Assembly: GCF_014190915.1 (NCBI RefSeq) | Contig: NZ_JACHVU010000005.1 | Coordinates: 62,001-126,000 of the forward strand | Direction of reading: 5' to 3' | Length of the DNA: 64,000 nucleotides | Source of the DNA: Mycolicibacterium iranicum | GTDB taxonomy: Bacteria > Actinomycetota > Actinomycetes > Mycobacteriales > Mycobacteriaceae | Part shown: positions 34,788 through 45,265 of the stretch, one piece after another | Layout of the letters: every line of letters starts with the position of its first letter | Numbering within the stretch: position 1 is the first letter of the stretch | Translations under genes and position numbers: made by a program | Notes under the pieces: model-generated | What the model was told of the DNA's origin: nothing | The model's database searches: none | Seen by the model: the letters and a program-made list of their open reading frames with translations, nothing else

Positions 34788-35918
34788 ATGACTGAGGTTC
34801 TGGACACCAGCACGACCGAGAGCACCACCTCCGCGCAGGCGCGGACCATCAGCAAGACGGTCGCCGGCAAGACGGTGACTCTGACCCCCGAGCAGGCCGA
34901 GGCGTTCGGCCGCGAACTCGACGCTCTCAAGGAGAGCGTTATCGCCGATCTGGGCGAACGCGATGCGACCTATATCCGCCGGATGATCAAGGCCCAGCGT
35001 GGCCTCGAAATCGGCGGCCGGGCATTGCTTTTCGGTGGTGTCTTCCCGCCGTTCTGGTTGGCCGGCACCGCGCTGCTCTCGCTGTCGAAGATCATCGACA
35101 ACATGGAGATCGGCCACAACGTGATGCACGGCCAGTACGACTGGATGGGCGATCCGGCGATCTCGAGCAAGGGCTTCGAATGGGACAACGCGTGCCCCGG
35201 TGACCAGTGGCGGCACTCCCACAACTACATGCACCACACCTACACCAACATCGTCGGGCTGGACCGCGACATCGGCTACGGCATCCTGCGGATGAGCTCC
35301 GATCAGAAGTGGCGTCCGTACTACCTCGGCAACCCGGTCTACGCGTTCCTGCTGATGGTGCTCTTCCAGTACGGCGTGGCCCTGCACGAGCTGGAGAGCG
35401 AGAAGATCGCCTCCGGCGAGATCACGCTGACCGACAAGCGCGAGATCCTCGAAGGCATCTGGCGCAAGACCAAGAAGCAGACGATGAAGGACTACGTGGC
35501 CTTCCCGTTGCTGGCCGGACCGTTCGCCCCGTGGGTGTTCGCCGGGAACATGACCGCGAACCTGGTGCGCAACGTGTGGTCCTACATGGTCATCTTCTGC
35601 GGGCACTTCCCCGAGGACGTCCAGGAGTTCTCCATCGAGGAGACGAAGGCCGAGACGCGCGGGCAGTGGTACTTCCGTCAGATCCTCGGGTCGGCGAACC
35701 TGACCGGCGGCAAGCTCTTCCACATCCTCACCGGCAATCTGTCCTTCCAGATCGAGCACCACCTGTTCCCGGACATTCCGGCGTTCCGGCACGCGGAGAT
35801 CGCGCCGAAGGTCCAGGAGATCTGCGAACGCTACGGGGTGCCCTACAACAAGGGCCCGCTGCCGCAGCAGTTCGCGACGGTGGTACGCAAGATCGTCAAA
35901 TTCGCGCTGCCGTTCTGA
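34788..35918 (+). CDS. Membrane acyl-CoA/acyl-lipid desaturase, DesA3-like
   Basis: This 376-residue membrane desaturase has the three histidine boxes that bind the di-iron centre: HNVMHGQ, HSHNYMHH and EHHLFP. Hydrophobic spans lie around residues 80-110 and 240-280. It introduces a cis double bond, probably delta-9, into fatty acyl chains; stearoyl specificity is inferred from DesA3. GAGAGGTGAGG precedes the ATG. It is the second gene of the reductase-desaturase operon, and a strong hairpin follows the stop. Confidence 0.92.
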   Translation: MTEVLDTSTTESTTSAQARTISKTVAGKTVTLTPEQAEAFGRELDALKESVIADLGERDATYIRRMIKAQRGLEIGGRALLFGGVFPPFWLAGTALLSLSKIIDNMEIGHNVMHGQYDWMGDPAISSKGFEWDNACPGDQWRHSHNYMHHTYTNIVGLDRDIGYGILRMSSDQKWRPYYLGNPVYAFLLMVLFQYGVALHELESEKIASGEITLTDKREILEGIWRKTKKQTMKDYVAFPLLAGPFAPWVFAGNMTANLVRNVWSYMVIFCGHFPEDVQEFSIEETKAETRGQWYFRQILGSANLTGGKLFHILTGNLSFQIEHHLFPDIPAFRHAEIAPKVQEICERYGVPYNKGPLPQQFATVVRKIVKFALPF

Positions 35919-35938
35919 CCGCTTCCGGTCCCTATCGC

Positions 35939-35990
35939 TGAGTGCATTCCGCGCGGTCCCGGCCTTCCCGGACCGCGCGGAGTGCATTTT
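35939..35990 (+). terminator. Strong hairpin after the desaturase gene
   Basis: CCGCGCGGTCC and GGACCGCGCGG pair perfectly across a short loop. Outside them AGTGCATT occurs on both sides and extends the stem by eight more pairs if two G-U wobbles are allowed. It lies 20 nt past the desaturase stop, and a TTTTCGG follows the right arm. This is a convincing transcription terminator for the operon. Confidence 0.7.
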
Positions 35991-36085
35991 CGGCGCTCCG
36001 GGGTCGCGGACGTAGGTCTTGTCGCGACGCCCCCGGCGTGGTGGGGTGTGCGTGGGTCGGACCATCTTTGCGGAAGGAAGCGTTC

Positions 36086-36511
36086 ATGCGTGCTGCGTTG
36101 GCGGCTGTTTCGGTGTTGGCGGCAGGTGCCCTGAGTGGGATGGGTGTCGCCTGGGCTCAGCCCGCCGTTCCCAGTGCCGGCGAGCTGACGTCTGATCTGC
36201 GGGTGGTCCTGAACACCGGGGCCTCGACGAGCGAGCGCGCCGCCAAGCTGGCCGGGGGAGACGCGGCGGTCCCGACCGCCGACAACATCGCCAACCGGCT
36301 CAACACCTATGGCGGCATGGTGAACTGGCAGGTTCAGAACCCCGTGCTCAACGGCGATCAGCTCGATGCGCAAATCGCGGTCACGATCCCGATCTTCGGG
36401 ACCAAGACCCACAACATCTACTGGGTCGACCAGGACGGCACCTGGAAGCTGTCCAACCCGTCGGCCTGCGTGATCGCCCGCGACGTCGCCGGCGTCGACT
36501 GCACGGTCTAG
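36086..36511 (+). CDS. Exported MTB12/CFP-2-like small protein
   Basis: This 141-residue protein has a signal peptide (MRAALAAVSVLAAGALSGMGVAWA, cleavage after AWA). The mature domain has a TADNIANRLN segment, a beta-rich region and HNIYWVDQDGTWKLSNPSACVIA, followed by a C-terminal Cys. The arrangement matches the low-molecular-weight antigen MTB12 C-terminal domain family, whose function is unknown. Two cysteines (in SACV and DCTV) could form a disulfide. GGAAGGAAG precedes the ATG at 36086. Confidence 0.8.
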   Translation: MRAALAAVSVLAAGALSGMGVAWAQPAVPSAGELTSDLRVVLNTGASTSERAAKLAGGDAAVPTADNIANRLNTYGGMVNWQVQNPVLNGDQLDAQIAVTIPIFGTKTHNIYWVDQDGTWKLSNPSACVIARDVAGVDCTV

Positions 36512-36532
36512 CGCACTGCGCGACGAAGGACG

Positions 36533-37285
36533 CTAGCGCTGGCAGACGGGGCACCAGTACGTGACCCGTTCGGTGTTCCTGTCGGTCTCGATCAGGGTGC
36601 CGCAGCGACGGCACGGTGAGCCGGCGCGGCCGTAGACCCAGACGTCCTGGCCCGGCCGGGTGTTCCCGGTGGTGGTGCGGTTGAGCCGCATGCGGTTGAG
36701 CCACACCATCTGCTGGGCCCGGGTGGCCAGCCGCATCGGATCTGCGAGCTCGCCGACGGGTGTGCCGGGGCGTAACCCGAACACGAAGCACAGTTCGTTG
36801 GCGTACACATTCCCGACGCCGGCCATCACCCGCTGATCGAGCAATGTCTCGGCCAGCGGGCGCTGCGGGTCTGCCATCAGGTTGGCCGCCGCGGTCTCGG
36901 CCGACCAGTCGGGCCCGAGCAGATCCGGCCCGAGATGTGCGACGACATCCATGTCGGCCGCCCGGTCCAGGACTTCGAGGATGCCGAGGTCCACGCCGGA
37001 GGCACGAGAATCGGCCGTTTCCAGCACGATCCGGATCTTGTACGCCGGCGCACGGACGCGGCCGATGATCCAGGCGCCGTCCATCTTCAGGTGCGAGTGG
37101 ATGCTGGCCTGGCCGACACGGATGAACAGATGCTTGCCGCGGCACAGCACCTCGTCGACCCGCTGGCCGCTGAGGTCGACCGCGGCGTAGCGGGGGACCC
37201 GGACGTCGCACCGGGTCAGCATCTTGCCTTCCAGAGCTTCGCGCAGTTTGACCGCAGCGCGGAAGACGGTGTCTCCCTCCGGCAT
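36533..37285 (-). CDS. nei: Endonuclease VIII-type DNA glycosylase Nei
   Basis: This 250-residue base-excision-repair glycosylase/AP lyase acts on oxidised pyrimidines. After Met removal the N-terminal Pro and Glu of MPEGDTV form the active site, and the conserved Lys is in [10 protein letters not shown]. The helix-two-turn-helix region is [15 protein letters not shown], and the C-terminal zinc finger has CRRC and CPVC. The ATG overlaps the stop of lhr (ATGA), so it is co-expressed with the helicase. Equivalent to Rv3297 from memory. Confidence 0.94.
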   Translation of the reverse strand: MPEGDTVFRAAVKLREALEGKMLTRCDVRVPRYAAVDLSGQRVDEVLCRGKHLFIRVGQASIHSHLKMDGAWIIGRVRAPAYKIRIVLETADSRASGVDLGILEVLDRAADMDVVAHLGPDLLGPDWSAETAAANLMADPQRPLAETLLDQRVMAGVGNVYANELCFVFGLRPGTPVGELADPMRLATRAQQMVWLNRMRLNRTTTGNTRPGQDVWVYGRAGSPCRRCGTLIETDRNTERVTYWCPVCQR

Positions 37286-40200
37286 CAGCGCAGCCGCAGT
37301 CCGCGCGGAGTCCGGGAGAACCCCGCTGTCGTCAACGCCTCGACGACGGCGGACTCCCGGGTCTCCAGTACGGGGACGCCGTCGACGCGTTCGACCAGCA
37401 GCGCCGGAACCCGTTGGCGGGTGACCAGTTCGGCCAGCGTGGTGCCCGCGGCGTGGTGGATGTCGGCGTCGTCGGTGAAGCTCAGCAGAGACCGCCCGCC
37501 CCGCTCGACGAACCAGGTCAGCGCACCGTCAACCAGGACCACCAGCGCGCCGGCCTTGCGGCCCGGGCGGTGCGCCGTGTCGCCCTCGGCGCCCCGCGTG
37601 GGCCAGGGCAGCGCCGCGCCGTACGGGTTCGCCGGATCGGTCGCGGCGATCGCGATGGCCCGCAGGCTCTGCTGCTTGGCATCGATGCTGTCGGCGTGGC
37701 TGCGCAACCGGTCGACGGTGCTCGCCGTCGCGAACTGCGCGCCACCGAGGGATTCGACGAAGTAGCCGCGCTGACAGCGCCCGGCGTCCTCCATCGTGGT
37801 CAGCACCTTGTACATCGATGCGAACCCGCCGGGGATGTTCTCCGCCGCGACCGCGCCTTTGGTGAGGACGCCGTGACGGGCCAGGAGTTGGTCGGCCTGA
37901 TAGTGCGCGCGCACGGTGGTGTCCACCTCGGCGACCGGAAGTGCCGACCAGCGTCCCGCCACGGTGGGATCCGAATCGCGATGCGCGTTGAGGCTCGACG
38001 TGCTCAAGCTGTACCGGCTCAACCGCGGTGCCCTGCGGTGACGGTGGGCGGGCGCGGCGGCCCTGCGCGACCCGGCGCCCTTGGTGCCTGCGAGCAGTGC
38101 CCGTACGGGGGCGAAGGTGTCCCCACCGACGTGCCCAGCCCAGATCAGTTGCCACAGGGCGGCTTTCAGCGACTCTGCGGACACCCCGTCGATCGAGAGC
38201 TGACGGAAGAAGTACGCACCGCCACCGGACAGCGCCGCCAGGATCTGGTGGTGCACGTCGGTCAGGTCCAGATCGCCCGGCGGAGCCAGGGACAGTGGCG
38301 CGGTGTCGGCCGGATGGAACGACACCCAGCCGTCGGCACTCGACAGCGAACCCACACCCGACCACAGCACCTCTCCGGAGGCGAGCAGTTCGTCGAGCAT
38401 GCCGGGTTGGTAGTCGCGGACGCGCTGACCGAAGATCAGCGGTTCGACGGCGGAGGCGGCCATGGGTACGCCGGCCAGTTGGTCGATCACCGCGGCCAGA
38501 CCGTCCACGCCGGTCACGGTCTCGCTGCCGAGGGCCTGCCATGCCGGGAGGAATCTACCGAACGCCGCCGTGCTGACGGGTTCGATCTGTGCGCGCAACG
38601 CGGCCAGCGACCGGCGCCGCAGGATGCGCAACACCTCGGTGTCACACCACTGCTCATGCCCGCCGGAATCCGCCGGCACATCGGTGAATTCGCCCCGGAC
38701 CAGCTTGCCGTCGGCGGCCAGCCGGCCCAGCACGTCGCCGGCGACACGCAGCCCGAGGCCGAAGCGGCCCGCGGCGTCGGACGTGGTGAACGGCCCACGG
38801 GTGCGGGCGTATCGCGAGAGCAGCTCGCCCAGCGGGTCGACGATCGGCTCCAGGAAGGCCATGGGGACTCCGACCGGCACGGCGACGCCGACACCGTCGC
38901 GCAGCCGGCCGATGTCCTCGACGGCCGACCACCACGTCTGGCCCGCGAACGACACCGGCAGCACACGTTTGGCGCCGAGCAGACCCTCCAGCCAGCCACC
39001 GACGTCGGACTGCACACACCGCTGACTGATCTCCTCGGCCGTCAGCGGGCCGAGCAACCTCAGCAGGTCCGCGACGCCCTCGGCATCGCGGGCCAGCCGC
39101 TCTTCGGTCAGATGCTGCAGCTGCCGGGAGGTGGTCGCCACCACGTCGGCGTCGAGAAGTTCGCGCAGCTCGACGCGCCCGAGCAGTTCGGCCAGCAGCG
39201 TGGGGTCCAGAGCCAACGCCGCCGCGCGCCGCTCGGCCAGCGGGCTGTCGCCTTCGTACATGAAGGCGCCCACGTAGCCGAAGAGCAGTGACGCCGCGAA
39301 CGGCGACGGCGTCTGGGTCTCGACCTCCATGATCCGGACGCGGCGTTGGGCGATCCGGCCCATCAGCGCGGTCAGCGTCGGCACGTCGTACACGTCCTGC
39401 AGGCACTCCCGCACCGCCTCGAGCACGATCGGAAAGTCGGGGTAGTTGCGGGCCACGTCGAGCAGCTGGGCCGCCCGCTGACGTTGATGCCACAGCGGCG
39501 ACCGCTTGCCGGGATGGCGGCGGGGCAGCAACAGCGCCCTCGCTGCGCACTCCCGGAACCGGGACGCGAACAGCGCCGACGAACTGACTTCCGTCGTGAC
39601 CAGGGGTTCGATCTCGTCGGCGTCGAAGACGAAGATGTCGGCGCCCGGTGCGACGTCGTCGGTGTCGGGCAACCGCACGATGACGCCGTCGTCGGACGCC
39701 GTCGGCTTCTCATCGATGCCGTACCGCTCGTAGAGCCGCTTGCCCACGGCCAGCGCGAGGGGGCCATGCACCCGAAGGCCGTAGGGCGAGTGCAGGATCA
39801 CCCGCCAGTCGCCCAGCTCGTCACGGAAACGTTCGACCACCAGCGTGGTGTCCGACGGAACCGATGCCGTCGCGGTGCGCTGCTCGTCGATGAGTTGCCA
39901 GAGGTTGTCGGTGGCATACGCATCGAATCCTACCGTTGCGCAACGCTCTTCGAACTTCTGCCGGTCGAGTTTGGCCAGTTCGCCGTTGAATGCGCCGATC
40001 GCGGCACCCAGTTCGGCGGGCCGGCCTACTCCGTCGCCGCGCCAGAACGGAAGTCGCGCGGGTTCTCCCGGCGCCGGGATGACCAGCACCCGGTCGTGGG
40101 TGATCTCGGTGATCCGCCAGCTGGTGGCACCCAGCGAAATCACGTCTCCGGGACGTGACTCGTAGACCATCTCCTCGTCGAGTTCGCCGACGCGCGACGG

Positions 40201-41829
40201 CTTCTCGGAGTCGGCGCTGGAGGCGAGGAACACCGTGAACAGCCCGCGGTCGGGGATGGCGCCGCCCGAGGTGACCGCCAGCCGTTGCGCGCCGGGCCGG
40301 GCTGTCAGCGTGCCCGTGTCGCGGTCGTAGACGATGCGGGGCCGCAGCTCGGCGAACTCGGTCGACGGGTACTTGCCCGACAGCAGGTCCAGCGTCGCCT
40401 CGAACGCGCTGCGCGGCAGCGTCGCGAACGGCGCGCTGCGCCGGACCGTGTCGAACCAGGCGTCGGCGCTGATCGGTTCCAGGGCCGACGCGGCGACCGT
40501 GTGTTGTGCCAGCACGTCGAGCGGGTTGGCCGGTACGCGCATGGTCTCGATCTGCCCGGCGAGCATGCGCTGCACGCTCACCGCGCAGCCGATCAGATCG
40601 GTGCGGTGCTTCGGGAACAGGACGCCCTGGCTGATCTGACCGACCTGGTGCCCGGCGCGTCCGACGCGCTGCAGGCCGCTGGCCACCGAGGGTGGGGTCT
40701 CGACCTGGATCACCAGGTCGACCGAACCCATGTCGATCCCGAGCTCCAGGCTGGACGTCGCAACGACCGCTTTGAGGCGGCCGCTCTTGAGTGCGTCCTC
40801 GACGTCGGCCCGGGCCTCCTTGCTGACCGAGCCGTGGTGGGCGCGCGCGAGCACCGGCTCGGCGCCGTAGGTCTGGCCGCTGCCCATGATGTGGGCGGGG
40901 GCGCCGCCGGCCACGCCGGGATTGTGCGACCCCAGTTCGATGCCGCTGCGCTCGGCGTGGATCTCGTTGATGCGTGCGGTCAGTCGCTCCGCCAGCCGGC
41001 GCGAATTGGTGAACACGATCGAGGAGTTGTGGGCCTCGATCAGGTCGACGATTCGCTCCTCGACGTCCGGCCAGATCGAGTTGTCCTCCAGGTTGGCCAT
41101 GTCGGGGACAGGGACCTGCACGGTGAGGTCGAACGTCTTGGCCGCGGGGGGCGCCACGATCGTCGTCGGCGCAGCCCCGGACAGGAACCGCGCGACCTCT
41201 TCGGGCGGGCGCACGGTCGCCGACAGCCCGATGCGCTGCGCGGGCTTGTCGAGCAGCGCGTCGAGCCGTTCCAGCGACAACGCGAGATGGGCGCCGCGTT
41301 TGGTCGCGGCGACGGCGTGCACCTCGTCCACGATCACGGTCTGCACGTCGGCCAAGGTCTCGCGGGCAGCCGACGTCAGCATCAGGAACAGCGACTCGGG
41401 TGTGGTGATCAGGATGTCCGGCGGCTTGGTGATCAGCTCGCGGCGCTTGCTCGGTGTCGTGTCACCGGACCGCACGCCGACGCTGATGGCCGGGGGCTCT
41501 TCTCCCGTGCGTTCGGCGATGCGCGAGATCCCGGTCAGCGGGGTGCGCAGGTTGCGTTCCACGTCGACGGCCAATGCCTTCAACGGCGAGACGTAGAGCA
41601 CCCGCGTGCCGCGCTTGGCCTGCGGCTCCCGAGCCAGTCCGTCGATCGCCCACAGGAACGCCGCCAAGGTTTTTCCCGAGCCCGTCGGGGCGATGACGAG
41701 GGTATTCTCACCGGCGGCGATGGCCTTCCACGCCTCGGCCTGCGCCGGGGTGGGTTCGACGAAGGTGCCCGTGAACCATTCGCGCGTCAACGCGCTGAAG
41801 CGCGCGAGCGGATCGGTCACGACAGACAT
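37285..41829 (-). CDS. lhr: Large superfamily 2 DNA repair helicase Lhr
   Basis: This 1514-residue protein is the same length as H37Rv Lhr (Rv3296, from memory). It is a 3'-5' ssDNA translocase induced by DNA damage. The Walker A APTGSGKT is near residue 44 and the DEVH box is in [30 protein letters not shown] and QRVGRAGHQ are helicase motifs IV-VI, followed by the WH/beta-barrel core (to about 860) and the Lhr-CTD of unknown function. I start at ATG 41829; the open frame extends 49 codons further without support. It precedes nei with a 1-base stop/start overlap. Confidence 0.94.
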   Translation of the reverse strand: MSVVTDPLARFSALTREWFTGTFVEPTPAQAEAWKAIAAGENTLVIAPTGSGKTLAAFLWAIDGLAREPQAKRGTRVLYVSPLKALAVDVERNLRTPLTGISRIAERTGEEPPAISVGVRSGDTTPSKRRELITKPPDILITTPESLFLMLTSAARETLADVQTVIVDEVHAVAATKRGAHLALSLERLDALLDKPAQRIGLSATVRPPEEVARFLSGAAPTTIVAPPAAKTFDLTVQVPVPDMANLEDNSIWPDVEERIVDLIEAHNSSIVFTNSRRLAERLTARINEIHAERSGIELGSHNPGVAGGAPAHIMGSGQTYGAEPVLARAHHGSVSKEARADVEDALKSGRLKAVVATSSLELGIDMGSVDLVIQVETPPSVASGLQRVGRAGHQVGQISQGVLFPKHRTDLIGCAVSVQRMLAGQIETMRVPANPLDVLAQHTVAASALEPISADAWFDTVRRSAPFATLPRSAFEATLDLLSGKYPSTEFAELRPRIVYDRDTGTLTARPGAQRLAVTSGGAIPDRGLFTVFLASSADSEKPSRVGELDEEMVYESRPGDVISLGATSWRITEITHDRVLVIPAPGEPARLPFWRGDGVGRPAELGAAIGAFNGELAKLDRQKFEERCATVGFDAYATDNLWQLIDEQRTATASVPSDTTLVVERFRDELGDWRVILHSPYGLRVHGPLALAVGKRLYERYGIDEKPTASDDGVIVRLPDTDDVAPGADIFVFDADEIEPLVTTEVSSSALFASRFRECAARALLLPRRHPGKRSPLWHQRQRAAQLLDVARNYPDFPIVLEAVRECLQDVYDVPTLTALMGRIAQRRVRIMEVETQTPSPFAASLLFGYVGAFMYEGDSPLAERRAAALALDPTLLAELLGRVELRELLDADVVATTSRQLQHLTEERLARDAEGVADLLRLLGPLTAEEISQRCVQSDVGGWLEGLLGAKRVLPVSFAGQTWWSAVEDIGRLRDGVGVAVPVGVPMAFLEPIVDPLGELLSRYARTRGPFTTSDAAGRFGLGLRVAGDVLGRLAADGKLVRGEFTDVPADSGGHEQWCDTEVLRILRRRSLAALRAQIEPVSTAAFGRFLPAWQALGSETVTGVDGLAAVIDQLAGVPMAASAVEPLIFGQRVRDYQPGMLDELLASGEVLWSGVGSLSSADGWVSFHPADTAPLSLAPPGDLDLTDVHHQILAALSGGGAYFFRQLSIDGVSAESLKAALWQLIWAGHVGGDTFAPVRALLAGTKGAGSRRAAAPAHRHRRAPRLSRYSLSTSSLNAHRDSDPTVAGRWSALPVAEVDTTVRAHYQADQLLARHGVLTKGAVAAENIPGGFASMYKVLTTMEDAGRCQRGYFVESLGGAQFATASTVDRLRSHADSIDAKQQSLRAIAIAATDPANPYGAALPWPTRGAEGDTAHRPGRKAGALVVLVDGALTWFVERGGRSLLSFTDDADIHHAAGTTLAELVTRQRVPALLVERVDGVPVLETRESAVVEALTTAGFSRTPRGLRLR

Positions 41830-41939
41830 GAGTCCATGGTGCCCCCACCCACCGACAAGTAATCCGTCGCCGCCACACGCACACGCTCTGATAAGGGATT
41901 TCCCGGAACACCAGGGGCGAGACGGCTTACCATCCGAGG

Positions 41940-42281
41940 GTGCGATGCCCACCTGCACGGCGCATGCTCGCCGCAACCCTCGGAATCGGCGGTGCGCTGG
42001 TCACCGCCGCCGTGACCGCTTCGGCCCAACCCGCCCCACAGTGCACGGCGGCGGATCTGGCCGGTGTCGCCACGGGCGTCAGTGCCGCCACCTCGGCCTA
42101 CCTGTTCACCCATCCGCCGGTCAACGACTTCTTCTCCACGCTGTTCACCAAGACGCCGGAGGAGAAGGAAGCAGCGGTGACGCAGTTCATGGACGCCAAT
42201 CCCCAGGTCGCCGCGGAGCTACGCGGAATCCGGCAGCCTCTCGTGGACTTCCGTCAGCGCTGTCACCATCTGCAGCCCTGA
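41940..42281 (+). CDS. Exported haemophore-like (MHB) haem-binding protein
   Basis: This 113-residue protein has a signal peptide (about residues 9-30, ending ASAQPA). A small helical domain follows with CTAADLAG near its start and FRQRCHHLQP at the end; the two Cys probably pair. This is the pattern of the mycobacterial haemophore haem-binding family (Rv0203-like). In that family Tyr/His residues bind haem; here HPPVNDFF and Tyr53-region residues are candidates. GTG 41940 lies exactly 6 nt after TACCAT, so a leaderless start is preferred over ATG 41964. Divergent from lhr. Confidence 0.75.
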   Translation: MRCPPARRMLAATLGIGGALVTAAVTASAQPAPQCTAADLAGVATGVSAATSAYLFTHPPVNDFFSTLFTKTPEEKEAAVTQFMDANPQVAAELRGIRQPLVDFRQRCHHLQP

Positions 42282-42283
42282 GA

Positions 42284-42931
42284 TCAGCGCTGCGCGTGGG
42301 CGACCGCCTCGACGAGCACTGCCGGAATGTCGGGCACGCGCCCGATGGCATCCATCAAGCCGTGGGCGCACAGGTCGGCGATGAAATCCGCGTCCAGTGA
42401 CGAGTCGATCAACCGCTGGCGACACATCTCGAACGTGAAGGCCAGCCATCCGTAGACGGTGGCGCGCAGGTCGCGTGCCACCGAGGGATCGACGTCGCCG
42501 ACGGCCTCGGTGATGCGGTCGAGGATGCGGTTGGCCTGACGGTCGTTGTCGATGTCCTCGATGCCGCGCAGGACCGGATCCGATCGGCCCATGCCCATAT
42601 AGGCGGCCCACGCGCCGTGCGGATGTTTCTCGTCGTACTGCAGATAGGCCAGCACCCCGGCGCGCACCTGGCCGAACAACGTCTGCCCGGGTTGGGCCGC
42701 GGTGTTCGTCGCCTGGAACAGCCGTTCACCCTCGGCCCGCACCACCGCGGCGAAGAACGCACGTTTGTCAGGGAAGTAGTGGTACATCAGGGCCCGTGAG
42801 ACACCGGCCCGTTCGGCGATCTCGTCGATGCGCACCTCGTCGTAAGGCCGCTGCCCGAATACCTCTGCGCCGAGTGCCAGCAGTTCGTTGCGACGGTCGT
42901 CGGGGGAGAGCCTGCGCCGTGCTTCCGCCAT
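42284..42931 (-). CDS. TetR-family regulator, Rv3295-like
   Basis: This 215-residue TetR regulator has the helix-turn-helix RIDEIAERAGVSRALMYHYF at residues about 33-52 and an all-helical ligand domain. Its position downstream of lhr/nei matches Rv3295. It is divergent from the P450 gene with 48 bp between starts, so P450 control is likely by inference. Its stop falls 2 nt from the convergent haemophore gene stop. Confidence 0.9.
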   Translation of the reverse strand: MAEARRRLSPDDRRNELLALGAEVFGQRPYDEVRIDEIAERAGVSRALMYHYFPDKRAFFAAVVRAEGERLFQATNTAAQPGQTLFGQVRAGVLAYLQYDEKHPHGAWAAYMGMGRSDPVLRGIEDIDNDRQANRILDRITEAVGDVDPSVARDLRATVYGWLAFTFEMCRQRLIDSSLDADFIADLCAHGLMDAIGRVPDIPAVLVEAVAHAQR

Positions 42932-42979
42932 GCGTCAATACTACTTGACACATGTACAACAGCGGCGGAGGCTGAGGCC
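42932..42979. promoter_or_regulatory. Shared operator/promoter between tetR and the P450 gene
   Basis: The gap holds TTGACACATGTACAAC (about 42944-42959), an imperfect palindrome centred on ACATGT with TTG and CAA ends. It is a good TetR-type operator candidate positioned to control both directions. GGCGGAGGC lies 7 nt before the P450 ATG as its Shine-Dalgarno. Confidence 0.55.
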
Positions 42980-44356
42980 ATGGCCATCGTCGGCGACAGA
43001 CGGTCCTTCCCGAAACTTCCGCACCCGCCGCGTCGCGTGCCGATCCTGGGTGACGTGCTCGGCATCAGTCCCGACATTCTGACCCAGCCGTCCTCGGAAT
43101 TGGGCGGTCTCGGTTCGGTCTTCGAATTCCGGTTCCTCGGAGCACGCTACGTGGTGGCCGGTGGCGCCGATGCGGTGGCCGAGCTCAACGACGAAAGCCG
43201 GTTCTGCAAACACGTGGGACCCGACATCGATGCGCTGCGAATGCTCGGCGGCGACGGACTTTTCACTGCGTACAACGACGAACCGAACTGGCAGAAAGCC
43301 CACGATGTGCTGATGCCGGCCTTCAGTCAGCAGGCGATGCGCCGGTATCACTCGATCATGTTCGACGTCGCCGACGAACTCACCGCACGCTGGGACGAGC
43401 GGGCGGGGACGGGCGAGACGGTGGACGTCTCGTCCGACACCACCCGGGTGACGCTGGAGACGATCGGACGGTGCGCGGTCGGTTATCCGTTCGGGTGCTT
43501 CGCTTCTGAAGAGGTACACCCGTTCGTCGAGCACATGGTTGCCGGCCTGAAGGGCTCGGACAAGGTCGGGGTCCTACGCGAGACGTTCCTGCCCAAGTAC
43601 GTCGCCCGCCGCGCGGAACGGCCGGTGCGCGAACACGCCGCCCGGATGCACGCGATCGCCGACGACATCATCGCCGAACGGGTGCGCGACGGGCTGGGTC
43701 GTCACGACGACCTGCTCGAGCTCATGCTGGTGTCCGACCTCGACCGGGCCAACATCCGCTACCAGCTGATCAACTTCCTGGTCGCAGGCCACGAAACCAC
43801 TTCGGGCGCCTTGTCTTTCGCGCTGTACTTTCTCTCGCAGAACCCGGCGGCGGCAGACAGGGCGCGCGCCGAGGTCGCCGAGGTGTGGGGGGAGGACGAG
43901 CGGCCCGGGTTCGAGATGATCGCCAAACTGCGTTACGTGCGAAGGGTGTTCGACGAGGCGCTGCGCCTGCAGCCCACGGTGCCCGCCTATTACCGCGAGG
44001 CGCGCGCGGATACGGTGCTGGCCGGCGTGCACCCGATGCGCAAGGGGGACTGGGTGCTCGCGCTGACGGTGGCGTTGCATCGGGACCCGCAGTGGGGCGA
44101 CGACCCGGACGTGTTCGACCCCGATCGCTTCGCTCCGGAACGAGTGAGGGCACGCCCGGCGGGCCTGTACAAGCCGTTCGGCACCGGACCGCGGGCGTGC
44201 ATCGGGCGCCAGTTCGCGTTGCACGAGGCCGTGTTGCTTCTCGCGGTGTTGCTGCGCCGGTACGAGCTGGTCGCCGACCCCGATTACCGGCTACAGATCG
44301 CGCAGCGGCTCACGTTGATGCCGAGAGATTTTCACCTCACCATGACGCGGCGTTGA
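42980..44356 (+). CDS. Stand-alone cytochrome P450 resembling the CYP102 (BM3) haem domain
   Basis: This 458-residue haem monooxygenase has the I-helix oxygen-activation motif FLVAGHETTSGALSFALYF, the K-helix ExxR in EALRLQP, and the haem Cys407 in FGTGPRACIGRQFALHEA. GDGLFTAYNDEPNWQKAH and PAFSQQAM closely match the BM3 haem domain as remembered (GDGLFTSW, FSQQAM). BM3 has a fused reductase; here the protein ends after the haem domain and no reductase gene is adjacent. Fatty-acid hydroxylation is therefore a reasonable guess. Repeat copy E follows. Confidence 0.92.
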   Translation: MAIVGDRRSFPKLPHPPRRVPILGDVLGISPDILTQPSSELGGLGSVFEFRFLGARYVVAGGADAVAELNDESRFCKHVGPDIDALRMLGGDGLFTAYNDEPNWQKAHDVLMPAFSQQAMRRYHSIMFDVADELTARWDERAGTGETVDVSSDTTRVTLETIGRCAVGYPFGCFASEEVHPFVEHMVAGLKGSDKVGVLRETFLPKYVARRAERPVREHAARMHAIADDIIAERVRDGLGRHDDLLELMLVSDLDRANIRYQLINFLVAGHETTSGALSFALYFLSQNPAAADRARAEVAEVWGEDERPGFEMIAKLRYVRRVFDEALRLQPTVPAYYREARADTVLAGVHPMRKGDWVLALTVALHRDPQWGDDPDVFDPDRFAPERVRARPAGLYKPFGTGPRACIGRQFALHEAVLLLAVLLRRYELVADPDYRLQIAQRLTLMPRDFHLTMTRR

Positions 44357-44372
44357 CGCCGACGTCGGCACC

Positions 44373-44440
44373 GCACCGCGAGCGCGCGTGTCTGTCCGCC
44401 GACACTCCGTGCCAGGCGTACATTCGCGCGCGCTCGCGGC
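44373..44440. repeat. Palindromic intergenic repeat, copy E
   Basis: The arm GAGCGCGCGTGTCTGTCC ends at 44397 and the inverted arm CGCGCGCGCTCGCGG at 44425-44439, a stem of about 13 bp with an imperfect middle. GGCACCGCACCGC at its left edge is a duplicated GCACC. It lies between the convergent P450 and SDR genes, and the right arm ends 4 nt before the SDR stop codon. Confidence 0.8.
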
Positions 44441-44443
44441 CGC

Positions 44444-45253
44444 TCAGAGCGACCGCAGCGTCCGCTGATAGCGGCGCATCCCGCTGATCCAGCGGTCGTA
44501 GTCGCCCCCCTTGTGGCGGTACATCTCGAGTAGCTCGGGGTGGGGGAGCACCATGAACCGTCCCTCACGGACCGCGTCGACCGTCACCGCTGCCACGTCG
44601 GCGGCGCTGATGACACCTGCCGAGTGCTCGATCGACGACGCGCCGAGCCGCGCGTCGGGGTCGTCTGTGCTGCGCACCGCCTGCAACAGGGGTGTCTCCA
44701 CGCCGAGCGGGCAGACGCAACTCACGCCGACGCCGGCGTCGCCGTAGGTGATCGCGAGCCATTCGGCGAAGCCGACCGCGGCATGCTTGGTCACCGCGTA
44801 GCCGGCGGCGCCGAGCTGGGTGAGCAGCCCCGCGGCCGACGCGACGGAGACGAAGTACCCGGATCCCCGGGACTGCCACTGCGGCATCAACAACCGTGCC
44901 GCCCGAACGTGCGCGCGGAGATTGACGTCGAGGATGACATCCCAGTCGGATTCCTCTGCCAGTCCGGGCTTTCCGATGATCCCGGCATTGGCGACGTAGA
45001 TGTCGACGGGGGCGAACTCGTCGGCGGCCAGCGTGATCAGCGCTTCAATGTCGCTCGGATCGGACGCGTCGGCACGCAACGCGGCAGCCGTTCCTCCGGC
45101 TTCACGCACCGACGCGGCGGTCGCGTGTGCACCGGCCTCGTCGAGGTCGCCGACGACGACGCTGACGCCGTTCGAGGCCAGCTCGACGGCCAGCGCCGCG
45201 CCGATGCCGGATCCGCCGCCGGTGACGATGGCGGTCTTACCTGAGAGTTCCAT
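44444..45253 (-). CDS. Short-chain dehydrogenase/reductase
   Basis: This 269-residue classical SDR has TGGGSGIGAALA (residues about 12-23), Asp after strand 2 in VGDLDEAG (favouring NAD), VANAGI, catalytic Ser in VSVASAAG, YAVTK, and a C-terminal extension ending RRYQRTLRSL. Substrate is unknown. The ATG at 45253 is separated from the upstream same-strand aldehyde dehydrogenase gene by repeat copy F and a tandem array, so the two are probably separate transcripts. Confidence 0.9.
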   Translation of the reverse strand: MELSGKTAIVTGGGSGIGAALAVELASNGVSVVVGDLDEAGAHATAASVREAGGTAAALRADASDPSDIEALITLAADEFAPVDIYVANAGIIGKPGLAEESDWDVILDVNLRAHVRAARLLMPQWQSRGSGYFVSVASAAGLLTQLGAAGYAVTKHAAVGFAEWLAITYGDAGVGVSCVCPLGVETPLLQAVRSTDDPDARLGASSIEHSAGVISAADVAAVTVDAVREGRFMVLPHPELLEMYRHKGGDYDRWISGMRRYQRTLRSL

Positions 45254-45265
45254 GCCCCGATTGTG

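Noticed and set aside
37414..39291. Long plus-strand frames antisense to lhr, such as 37414-39291 and 40285-41862
   Set aside because: Low-complexity translations opposite a full-length, motif-bearing helicase gene.
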